Source: Humulus lupulus (taxonomy: Eukaryota > Streptophyta > Magnoliopsida > Rosales > Cannabaceae). From it: a stretch of DNA of 64,000 nt. Under the pieces are notes generated by a model, which saw only the letters and a list, made by a program, of their open reading frames with translations, searched no databases and had not been told where the DNA came from. Positions 24,541 through 34,132 of the stretch are shown here, one piece after another (within the stretch, counting starts at the first letter, position 1; each line of letters begins with the position of its first letter). A program made the translations under genes and the position numbers. The stretch covers positions 111,666,903-111,730,902 of the forward strand of contig NC_084802.1 in the NCBI RefSeq assembly GCF_963169125.1. Direction: 5' to 3'.

Positions 24541-24835
24541 AAGGGCGCGCAAGCTGTGCCTCGGGCCGCTTGCTTCTGGCTAGTGGCTCTGGTCCTTTTC
24601 AGCTTCTGTCCTCTTATGTGATCAAAATTTTTACAATACCATTCCAAAAATAAAATTACAAAAATTCCTATGCCCCATATGGCTTACACAAGATTTGAGA
24701 ATTAACTATCCATCATTCAACCATACATTCAGAAAACATATCCATCCATTCAATATACCTATCACCATACATATAAAAAATGCAACAAACCCACACAATA
24801 TTTAATATATATTTGTAGACTGCTTTGGTACCAAT

Positions 24836-25411
24836 TGTTTGTATCAAATAAGGAAAAATATAAATACGCAGTGAAATTGTGTAGAAAAAAGATTTTAAAA
24901 ATCTTTAATACCAGTCTGGATCATACATATATAGATATAATAAATAACATAGAAAAAGAATAGAGATTACCTCTTGTAACCTATCAAGTGTCCTTGAATC
25001 TTTTCGTAAAATCAACAATCTTCATATCCTTATGAAAGCTCACACCTTAGCATTCCAAGTTGATCATCTAACACACAAGGACGTGTGTGGGCATGTAGGA
25101 TTCACTAATTGATTTTAGAAACTCTAGATGTACTCAACACATATGATGAAGAGAGGTTTGAGAAGGGATGGACTATATAAATTTCTAGAATTTCAAGTTT
25201 AGAAAATTTTATCGTTCATTTTCTTAGAGAGAGTGTGATAACAACTGCTTTATTAAACTTCTTGAAAAGTACCGCTTCTTTTCAAGATTATAAAAATATT
25301 TAATTAATTTAAATATTCTTTAATTTATTTAAATAAAACTAAACAGTTATAACCTATTTGAATTATTAACTTTAAATCATATTTAAAAATAATAATTAAA
25401 TAAATAAATTA
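24836..25411 (-). repeat. Part of a minus-strand copia-like LTR (H)
   Basis: From TGTTTGTATC it follows the order of 60246-60700: ATACGCAG.G, an 'ACCTATCAAGTGTCCTTG' block, GTGTGTGGGCA and GATGTACTCAACACAT. GCTTTGGTACCAA just left (24819-24831) resembles an inverted Met-tRNA primer site. The LTR is cut at 25416 by element C and seems to continue at 37065-37387. Confidence 0.5.
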
Positions 25412-25416
25412 TTTTG
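25412..25416. repeat. Target-site duplication TTTTG, left of C
   Basis: TTTTG directly before element C, repeated at 37060-37064. Confidence 0.9.
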
Positions 25417-26019
25417 TGTTGACCCTGATTTTGGTCAACTGACACGGAGTAAGAATACGCTTGACGTGGATGAATGCGTTGAAAAGAACGTAATGACGAA
25501 AAGAATAAGAACACGATATTTTATAGTGGTTCGGCCCCAAGATCTGGTAATAACCTACGTCCACTTAGATTGTTATTGATGTGAGATTCAAAGGAGTGAT
25601 CAAAGAACTAGGGTTCAATGAGTTTCACTAACCTTTGCAGAACAATACAATATGTGTGATATGATAACTCTGATCTCAAGCGATTTTGAAGTCAGAAAAG
25701 AAAAAGAAAAGATCCCCTTCCCTGAGCCCTCTTCTTCTATTTATAAGCTCAGGGAAGATTTACATTGATTTGTTACAGATATTATTTCCTAAATAATCGG
25801 ATACTCAGGAAATCATGGGAGAGAATTTTGGATTCCATCATAACTGCCTAAGATTTCCTCCGCGTGTTACGTGCACATGACCAGACTGGTCGTGTGAAGA
25901 GACCAATCGCATAATGCCGAATATCCTCCTGGTCGATAGTCGAACACGGGTTTTGCCAGGTGTCAACCGCGTGCAATTAATTCCTACCATGTCATTCACT
26001 TCTGATTTTTGGGATAATA
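25417..26019 (-). repeat. 3' LTR of element C
   Basis: 603 bp, aligned to 36457-37059 at a constant offset of 11,040 without gaps and with about 19 mismatches counted by eye (about 3%). A minus-strand TATA box, TATAAATAG, lies at 25738-25746. Confidence 0.93.
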
Positions 26020-26033
26020 TTTGCCCCCCAAGT
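26020..26033 (-). other. 3' polypurine tract of element C
   Basis: Minus strand reads ACTTGGGGGGCAAA against the LTR start; the start site of plus-strand DNA synthesis. The first 12 nt recur at 29818-29829. Confidence 0.85.
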
Positions 26034-26219
26034 TTGTTTAGTGCGACCAGTAATAAAGAAACTTAAGGAAACAACCGTTCGTCTTCCCACGTCTGTCAGA
26101 GTCCCCGTGCATTTTCGAAAACTGTTTCATAATTATGTCTAATTAAGCCTTTTCGGTTTCCAAAAAAGGCAATCTGACGGCTTGTCCACTTACCGACTTT
26201 AGGCTGTCCCTTCGATCTC

Positions 26220-26385
26220 TATAAGTAGGCCTTTCTTCTCTTTCAAGAAATTTTTACCCATAAACTTTGCTAAAATCTTCAAGAACTCGCGCAAGTGTTC
26301 AGAGCTTCGAAAACAAGTCCGACGTCGTGCCGCAGGTCTTCCGCCTCAAGTTTTCATCTTTCTCCGAATCTCCTCCTCCTCTCAG
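26220..26385 (+). promoter_or_regulatory. Promoter and 5' leader exon of antisense gene C
   Basis: TATAAG at 26220-26225 is followed by a CT-rich leader ending CTCAG at 26385 and a donor GTAAGG at 26386. The leader intron would run to TTTGCAG at 26833, six bases before the start codon. Element D has the same arrangement on its minus strand. The transcription start is inferred. Confidence 0.55.
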
Positions 26386-26833
26386 GTAAGGATTCCATCC
26401 TTTAAGCTATGTATTACGCCATGCATGCTATTTTTGTGCTCTGATATGTCTGCGTTCTTGAATAGGGCTTTTAGGGTTTTTGGTATAAACCATTTTTTGC
26501 TGGGTAAAAATACGTTTTTAGGCTTTGCGTAGATCAGGACTATAGTTTGATAGTGAGGATCTCTGGTTTAGGACGTTAGGTTGACGAAAGGTTCAACCTT
26601 TAAGCTAGGTGGAAGGACCAAAAACAATTTTTTCCCGCTCTTCAGTAGTCGAAAAAGTTCTTCTCAGAAAACATTTTTCTTTCCTTTTTGTTTCTATCCG
26701 TCTTTTAAAACTACCCACGTTGAAGTTAGTGTAGGACTAGGATGCTGCTGGTTATGTAGGAATGAGTAACGTTATCCAGCTTTTCCCACTACTTCGAGGA
26801 TTGTGTCTTATCTCCTCCATTGTCTGTTTGCAG

Positions 26834-29434
26834 TTCATATGCAAGACCCTTGGGGGGGAGAAAGACCTATCGAAGACGAACTCTTGGCCCAACTGCTCGA
26901 GGGCGAAGAAAATCCATCCACACTGATTCCAGAGATTCCATTTTCACGTTCTAATCAAAATCCTCCACCAACTCCTATCCAGAAAATGGCCAGAAAAAAA
27001 ACTAAGGCCAGAAAAAGACGCAAGCCTTCTCCAAGTCAGCCTCCTGCTGATGCCCCCTCAACTAGTGGTCGAGGAGAATTCCCTCCTGAGACCGAAGTTC
27101 AGGCACGTGCCTGTCCTCGTCATGCCAACCAGCTGGCTGTCGAGTGGCACGTGATACCTCCGAGCACGGTGACCATTCGCATGGTCTCCAATTATTTAAA
27201 TAAGTATAATCTGACGGGGGTAACACTATTCAGACCTTCCATCGACCAGCGAACCAACCTGCCAGGGGGGGCTTATAGCGCCTGGTCGAGATATCACATT
27301 GTGGCGGGTGCCACCTTGCCTCTGCATTCATTTTTCCAAGGGGTGGTTAATTACTTCGGGGTGGCCCCTTTTCAAATTTCTCCGAACGGATATAGGATGC
27401 TGACCGCGCTCTATATCCTCTACAAACTCAAGAAATGGCCAGCCCCCTCCCCTCATGAGGTCAATTACCTATTTGACCTCAAGTCCAACCCCAACCAAGA
27501 CGGTACGGGGTTCTTCCATTTTTGCCATCAGGAGACCGGACGCACCTTCCTGTCCGAGACCACCCATATCTCCAATGTGGGGAAGTATCATCTAGAGTAC
27601 TTTCTCACACCTGACATTGCTGCGGACAACCTGGCATTCACCCGAGGAGGTAAGGGGAATAACGAGCCTTAAGGCAGTAGTTCTTGCCCTTTAAATCTTC
27701 CTTGTCATAATACTCTACTATTCCACTGTACTCCAGGTCCATGGTTGCGCCCGACCCCCACTCCAGGAATGGAGTCGAGGGCAGCACTCTTAGCCAGCAT
27801 GTCCAATGCTGCCAAGAGTGTGAAAAACTTGATCACTGAGGCTAACCTTAGGTTGGCTGGCCTTAAGGGCTCCCCTCCTGCGACCAGCGAACCTGCGGCG
27901 GGTGGTGTCCATGCTGGCGTGGGACGTGAGCAGGGTCCCGAGCAGCAACCTCAGTCACCTCCTCCTAGGAGGAGGCCAACTGGGGTTACAATCAAGGAGC
28001 CTGCTGTTCCCCAGCGAGCAGCAGAACCATCGGTCCACAAGGGCAAGGGGAAACAAAAGACTGCTGAGCCTACCGACCAGTCTGACGACTCATTGGATAT
28101 ATACGGTACACCATTCTCGTTTTAAAATAACTTGCCAATTCCCATCCACCTATGTGATGGGGACGGCAACTTTAGGAACGCTCCTTCTTTAAATTCAGAT
28201 TTCTTCCAGGAACTAGGTAGTTCAGTAGATAATGTTATGACCAGTAGGTGTAGCTCGGGTACCTTACTGTTGCAATTCTTATATTCTAACCTTTGTTTCT
28301 CTGTGACCTTTTAATCTCATCATTTGACATGTCATTCTTTGTGCAGGCATGGACTCTGGGGACTTCATTGCACACTACCAAGCTGTCGCCGAAGCTTCTG
28401 TCCCGAAGAAAGACAGCAAAAGAGCTCGTGGGGAAAGTAGCAAGACCCCTTCGAAGAAGGCCCGAACAGAAGATGCTCCCACTGACTCCCCCTCCAAAGA
28501 GGACTTAACACATTCGCCTGTCCCCGAGCAACAAACTCCCATGCCCGCCGATCCTCGGTCTTCCTCAAAGGCCGTAGACAAAGAGACCACGGACCACTTG
28601 TCCGAAGGCTTCCTGCCCAGCCACATAGTTGGCATGGCCAGGGAGAGATTATATCGACTCTCCAAGCACAAGAGCTCCCAGGTCGCCATCAATGACACTA
28701 CCACAATGGATATCAATGAAATCATTAACAGAGGGTTGAACGAGATAGCCAGTCTAAGTTTTCTTTTGCTGCTTTGTCATTTATGCTAAACTTCCCTTCT
28801 TAACTCATTTTTTCTTCAGGGGTTTTTGTCCTTGACTGCTAGCTGGCGCCAAGCTGCGGCAATGGTCTCTCTCGAGAGGAACTTTGACTCCAGGTTTGCC
28901 CAGGCTACGCAAGCGCTTGAGGATGAGAAGACCAAGCTGGTCGAGGAAAACAAGGAGCTGGCTAAGCTGAACGAGCAGCTATGCGAGGACCAATCCACTC
29001 TTACCCGAGAGCTTCAGGAGAGTGAAGCGGCCTGAAACAAAGCCATCGACGAGCGGCACAAATGGAAGGAGGATTGAAAACTCAACACCCAAGAGTGTAA
29101 GCAGCTCACGCTCGATCTGACCGCCAGCAGGGATAAGGTGAAGAAGTTTGAGGAACGGGTGCGCGAGCTCGAGGAGGACAGAGTTAAAACTCTGAAGAAG
29201 TATAAGGAAGCCACCTTCCTCTGCTTCTATGACTTCTGGAAGCACAATCGGGAGGCTTACATTAGCTATCTCTCCGAGAATTTGCAAAAGATGCTGAGGG
29301 CGCAGTGCGTTGCTCGGCTGGAGGCAGAAGAGAAAGCCAAGGCCCAAACTCCTGCTACTGCTGCTGTGGCTAAACCTCCGGCTGATCAAAACGCTCCTAA
29401 TCCAGAAGACCCTCCTGCCCCCCAGCAAAATTAA
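26834..29434 (+). pseudogene. Spliced antisense gene of element C (gypsy-type transposon domain, coiled coil)
   Basis: Runs against gag-pol. Predicted exons: leader to 26385, 26834-27649, 27737-28216, 28347-28753, 28820-29434, start ATG 26839. The spliced length from ATG is 2313 nt, an exact multiple of three (770 codons plus stop). The first 270 residues (from WGGERPIEDELLAQLLEGE to AFTRGG) include a globular region around GATLPLHSFFQGVVNYFG, resembling Pfam 'putative gypsy type transposon' (PF04195). A Pro/Ser/Lys-rich linker follows (GPWLRPTPTPG; RRRPTGVTIKEP). The last exon is a coiled coil with CFYDFWKHN near 29221. In-frame stops at 28123, 29033 and 29075, and CT in place of GT at the donor after 28753, make it a pseudogene. 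Function unknown; Grande-type Tat elements are known to carry an antisense gene. Confidence 0.75.
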
Positions 29435-29535
29435 TATTTATTTTTTCAACTTTATGGCCCACGGGTCTTTTTGTAAAGACAATCTTTTTTCTTTTATTGC
29501 TGCAAGGGCAACTCTTTTTGCTTATACTTGAACAA
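29435..29535. other. 3' flank of antisense gene C
   Basis: Short AT-rich stretch after the antisense stop codon; it contains TTTTATTGC-like T-rich runs but no clear polyadenylation signal. Confidence 0.4.
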
Positions 29536-29622
29536 TTACATCCGAGCAATATTGGTCGCGGTGTAAAGGTTTTTCCTTTTAATTTCATATTTACATCCGA
29601 GCACTAATGCTCGCGGTGTAAA
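29536..29622. other. Two tandem hairpins behind antisense gene C
   Basis: Copy 2 is nearly perfect: TTTACA (29590-29595), CGAGCA (29598-29603), loop, TGCTCG (29608-29613), TGTAAA (29617-29622). Copy 1 (29536-29566) keeps TTACA/TGTAA and a weaker inner stem. Element D has the matching hairpin at 53953-53983. Confidence 0.75.
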
Positions 29623-29817
29623 CATTTGCCTCTGATATTATAATCTTTCTATTATAATACCTGTTCGCATGACCAAACTTAGCATAGTACTTTGGTTTGA
29701 TTTAACAAAATCATAAATTTTGAAAAATACTCTAAGTACCATAGCATGATTTCACTCATTTTGTTCATGTGTTTACGTACCTCATGGTGGTACGCTTTTC
29801 TATTGATGTACCTTATA

Positions 29818-29860
29818 TGCCCCCCAAGTGATCGAGGAGCTTTAGGTCCTTGGTCACTTG
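29818..29860 (-). other. Internal polypurine tract in a hairpin, element C
   Basis: ACTTGGGGGGCA on the minus strand (29829-29818) is identical to the 3' tract. CAAGTGA (29825-29831) pairs with TCACTTG (29854-29860), and AGGA (29835-29838) with TCCT (29847-29850), so the tract overlaps one hairpin arm. Confidence 0.7.
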
Positions 29861-30163
29861 CCTTGACCACGACCTGAGCGAACATTACTGCTCAGTGCAA
29901 AATTTAACATTTGTAATACAGCAAAACAGCACACATAATGAACAAATACTTGTAAAAATAAATTTACAAAAGTTGGCAAGAATGACTGGCTGCGCACAGT
30001 CCCTTATAATCTCGTATTAAAAATGGACTAATCGTGTCTTTACGAGTGATCTTAAAAAAGATCTTACATTTATAAGCGATTAGCCATACAACATGGCTAA
30101 CCCTTTTTGCTAAACTTGTAAAAAGTAATATTTAATACAAGCTAGTCCTTTAAAAAGGACTGT
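29861..30163. other. Non-coding spacer after integrase of C
   Basis: AT-rich spacer between integrase stop and internal purine tract. It is recognisably conserved in element D (53414-53740), for example the AAGGACTGT and GGGACTGTGC..AGCCA blocks, but has no reading frame. Confidence 0.55.
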
Positions 30164-31480
30164 TCACTGATAATACTTGCGCAGGTGTTCTCCATTCCAA
30201 TAGCGTGGAACGAGATCTCCATTTTGGCGTGCAAGTTTGTAGGTGCCTGAGTGAAGGATTTCTTCAATCTGGTAAGGTCCTTCCCAATTAGGTCCAAGTA
30301 CTCCAGCAGTGGGGTCGCGGGTATTCAAGAAAACTCGTCGTAGCACTAGCTCTCCGACGTTGAGTTTTCTTTCTTTTACTTTTGAATTAAAGTATCGGGC
30401 GACCTTTTGCTGATATGCAGCTACTCGGAGTTGGGCTCTTTCTCGTATTTCATCAATTGAGTCTAGGGACTCCATCATCAGTTGGTTGTTTTGGTCCTGG
30501 TCGTATGTTATGCACCGATGTGATGGGGGATCTAACTCGACAGGTAACATAGCCTCATATCCGTAAGCTAAGGAAAATGGGGTATGACCTATCGCTGTTC
30601 GGTGAGACGTTCTATATGACCATAGAACTTCAAGCAGCTGTTCTGGCCATGCTCCTTTGGCGTCTTCAAGCCTCTTCTTCAGGGTGTCCTTAAGGGTTTT
30701 ATTCACGGCCTCGACCTACCCATTTTCTTGGGGATGCGCAACTGAAGAAAAGCTTTTAATAACTTCATGCCTTTCACAGAAGTCAGTAAATAAGTCGCTG
30801 TCAAATTGGGTTCCGTTGTCTGAAACTATCTTTCGGGGCAAACCATATCGGCAAACAATGTTCTTGATGACGAAGTCAAGAATTTTTTTGGTCGTTATGG
30901 TAGCGAGTGGTTCAGCTTCGGCCTATTTGGTGAAGTAATCAATTGCCACGACTGCGTACTTTACTCCGCCTTTTCCCGTTGGCAGGGATCCAATCAAATC
31001 TATCCCCCAAACCGCAAAAGGCCACGGACTCTGCATCTGTTTCAACTCGTTTGGAGCTGCTCGTGGAATTTTGGAGAACCTTTGACATTTATCGCATCTT
31101 CGTACAAATTTCATCGAATCCTCATTCATAGTTGGCCAGAAGTAACCTTGCCTTAGAATCTTTTTTGCCAAACTCTGCCCCTCAGCGTGATCCCCGCAGA
31201 AGCCTTCATGCACCTCTTTCATTAGTTCCTTAGCTTTTTCTGGTGTTACGCACTTGAGCTGTGGCATGGAATATCCTCTTCGGTACATAACACCATTGAC
31301 CAGTATGTACCTTGCGGCTTGCCTTTGCAGAGTTCTGGCCTTGTTTCTATCTGTTGGTAGTATACCTTTTGTCAGATACTCCAAGTAAGGCGCCATCCAT
31401 GTATCCTCCATTCGAATTTCCATACTGGCTTCAATTGCTAGTATGCTTGGCTCACTCAATCTTTCTACTAGCACAATGTT
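30164..31480 (-). pseudogene. Integrase of element C
   Basis: Encodes the DDE integrase. Zinc-binding HHCC region: [14 protein letters not shown] then CDKCQRFSK (about 31210-31090). Catalytic Asp is in AIDYFTK (about 30938), the second Asp in SDNGTQFDSD, and Glu in VEAVNKTLKD. The C-terminal part (VGELVLRRVF...GPNWEGPYQIEEIL..YWNGEHLRKYYQ) is the GPY/F-type tail; no chromodomain follows. Two stops break it: TAG at 30923-30925 replacing the Trp codon after FTK, and TAG at 30716-30718 replacing a Gln codon before VEAVN. Catalytic residues are kept but translation is not possible. Confidence 0.88.
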
Positions 31481-31972
31481 CAAAGTGTCAGCATCTTTCG
31501 TGCTCGCGAGTTTGGCTAAGGCGTCTGCGTTTGAATTCTGATCCTGCGGTATTTGCTGGAGGGTATACTTTGTGAACTGGGCTAGCAGGTCTTTTGTTTT
31601 ATTCAAGTAGGCCACCAATTTTAGGCCTCGCGCTTGATATTCCCCTAGAACTTGGTTCACTACCAGCTGTGAATCGCTGTAAATATCAAGCGTCTTTATA
31701 CCCATGTCTTTGGCCATTCTTAATCCAGCGAGGAGTGCTTCGTATTCGGCTTCATTATTTGACGCGGTGAAGTCGAACCTAATGGCGCAGTGAAATCAAT
31801 GCCCTTCCGGTGTTATCAATATCACTCCTGCTCCTGCTTGGGATTCGTTGGACGACCCATCTGTGAATAACTTCCACGATGGAGCTTTCTCTTGAGGCTC
31901 AGGCGCACTAGGCTGTTCGCACTGTTCACTGTCTGGGAGTTCGGTGAACTCTGCAATAAGATCAGCCAAGAC
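31481..31972 (-). pseudogene. Second (archaeal-type) RNase H of element C
   Basis: A second RNase H after the retroviral-type one is typical of Tat elements. Active-site residues are readable: Asp in LFTDGSSNES (about 31862), Glu in [12 protein letters not shown] (about 31750), Asp in [13 protein letters not shown] (about 31680) and Asp in [10 protein letters not shown] (about 31520). The frame is cut off from RT by the TAA at 31973-31975 and broken again by TGA at 31796-31798, where element D has an Arg codon. Both fit single C-to-T changes. Confidence 0.82.
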
Positions 31973-33307
31973 TTATCCTTTTACTGCTGCTCGCGGTGAA
32001 TATGTGATATCGAACTGCCCTAGTTCGACTGCCCATTTTAATAAGCGCCCAGCCGCCTCTGGTTTCTGGAGGACTTGTCGAAGGGGCTGGTCGGTTAAAA
32101 CTGTGATAGGATGGGCTTGGAAGTAAGGGCGTAGCTTCCTTGAGGCCAGGATTAAGCAATATGCTAGCCTTTCGATGGGCGGATATCTCAGTTCTGCCCC
32201 GATCAGCCTCTTGCTAACATAGTAGACCACTTTTTGTACGCCTTCTTCCTCTCGTACTAGTACCGCACTCGCAGCAACTTCCGTGATCGCTAGATAAATG
32301 AACAAAGTTTCTCCTTTGATTGGCTTGGATAAAACGGGAGGCTGTGCCATATGTGCATTCAAGGCCTGAAAAGGTTGCTCGCATTCTCCTGTCAATTCAA
32401 ACTTCTTATTGCCCCTAAGTAGATTGAAAAAAGGGACGCATTTGTCTGTTGACTTCGAAATAAATCTACTTAGGGCTGCGATTCTCCCGGTTAAACTTTG
32501 TACATCTTTGATCTTCTCTGGTGATTTCTTGTCGATCAGGGCTTTTATCTTGTCAGGGTTTGCCTCGATTCCTCTTGAATTTACAATGAACCCCAAAAAC
32601 TTCCCTGATCCAACTACGAAGGAACACTTGAGAGGATTTAGTTTCATCTCGTACTTGTTCAATACTTCAAAACATTCTTGTAAATCCTTCACATGTCCTT
32701 CTGCCTTCTTAGACTTTACCAGCATGTCGTCCACGTATACCTCCATGTTTACTCCGATCAGCTCTTTAAACATGTGGTTGACTAGCCGCTGGTAAGTCGC
32801 ACCTGCGTTTTTCAGTCCAAAGGGCATTACTTTATTACAGTATAAGCCCGTATCGGTCCGAAAGCTGGTGTGATCCTCGTCAGGGGGATGCACGATAATC
32901 TGATTGTAGCCCGAATATGCATCCATGAACGAGAGGATCTCGTGTCCTGCAGTAGCATCGACCAACTGGTCGATTCTTGGGAGTGGGAAGCAGTCTTTTG
33001 GGCAGGCTTTATTGAGGTCTGTAAAATCCACACAGGTTCGCCATTTGCCGTTAGGCTTGGGAACCAGCACTTGATTGGAGACCCACGATGGATAATATGC
33101 TACCCTGATGAACCCATTCTCCTTTAATCTTTCGACTTCTTCTTTTAAGGCTCTCGACCGAAATTTATCGAGCAGCCTTTTTTGTTGCTGCACGGGTGGA
33201 AAGTTCTTGTCTATATTCAGGACATGGCTGATAACTGCAGGGTCTATCCCAGCCATGTCTTTTTCCGACCAGGCAAAGACTTCCTGGTTCCTCCGCAAAA
33301 ATTCCAC
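31973..33307 (-). pseudogene. Reverse transcriptase and RNase H of element C
   Basis: The longest open block of element C (444 codons). RT starts near LKENGFIRVAYYPSW; CVDFTDLNKACPKDCFPLP and SFMDAYSGYNQI are the fingers/palm motifs; the catalytic Y-V-D-D is intact at 32737-32726 (residues 191-194). The connection segment has SLTGRIAALSRFISKS; the retroviral-type RNase H carries LFIYLAITEVAASAVLVREE, which has lost the usual first acidic residue, and ends near TDQPLRQVL and QFDITYSPRAAVKG. It ends at a TAA (31973-31975) where element D reads a Gln codon, so the polyprotein is truncated. RT alone might still fold. Confidence 0.9.
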
Positions 33308-34129
33308 CAGTGTATGCTTCGTGGTTGGTTCTAGGTTTTACCCGACCTTCACGACTCTGGTCGGGTCTTTTTCGTCGAGTTGGACCTCTTCCAGGTCCTC
33401 GACGGGTCCAACGTTCTCTTCAAAATCCCCAAAGCGAGGATCTAGATCTCTATCCTCACTTTGGGCAACACCCTATTTGGTGACCTCATCAACGGATTGG
33501 GCTTGTGTATCAATTGCCATCTGCAACCTATCTGAGGTAGTGCTCTTCGATGTTCCCTTTTTCACCTTCGTAACTGAGGCGTTATAGCACTCTCTGGCCT
33601 CCCTCTGGTTTCCCAACACGCGTCCTACCCCTGTGTCTGTCGAGAATGTCATGGCCAAGTGCCACATGGAGGTGACGGCCCGTAGATCAACCAGTATAGG
33701 CCTCCCAATGACGGCATTGTACGCCAAAGGACAATCAACTACTATAAAAGTAGTGAGTAATGTCCTGGTAGCAGGCACTGTACCTGTCGTCACTGGCAGT
33801 CTGATTGATCCAGCGGGGGCGAGTCCCTCACCAGAGAAGTCGTATATTATTTGGTTGCAGGGCTCTAGGTCCTTAACGGACAGTTTCATGCGTTCCAGCG
33901 AAGACTTATATAGGATATTCACCGAACTTCCTGTATCGACTAACACTCTCTTTACCATCATGTTGGCCATTTGGATATCCACGACCAGTGGATCGGAATG
34001 TGGGAACCGGACATGCTGGGCATCGCTATCAAAGAAGGTTATTTCGCCTTCTTCTGACCGAGCCTTTTTTGGCGCACGATCCTCCACAGTCATCATCTCG
34101 ATGTCCTGGTCATGGCGGAGAGTCCGAGC
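33308..34129 (-). pseudogene. Protease region of element C
   Basis: The retropepsin motif VLVDTGSSVNILY (Asp-Thr-Gly at about 33940) and the distal YNAVIGRPILVDL mark an aspartic protease of Tat type. The block 34096-33473 is open for 207 codons. A TAG ends it at about 33473 (before GVAQSEDRDLDPRFGDFEE) and a further TAG lies near 33339 before the RT block. Element D has the same protein at 40447-41190. Confidence 0.85.
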
Positions 34130-34132
34130 GTA

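Noticed and set aside
24255..24583. Open frames on both strands in the GC-rich patch
   Set aside because: They result from the 23-bp repeats; no known domain.
26581..26769. Small open frame upstream of the antisense gene
   Set aside because: It lies inside the predicted leader intron and has no match in D.
28293..28725. Alternative frames over antisense exon 4
   Set aside because: Only the frame MDSGDFIAHYQ... joins both neighbouring exons in phase and aligns with D.
26834..29434. Host gene caught between retroelements
   Set aside because: The same gene, in the same place and orientation, is in element D, so it belongs to the element family.
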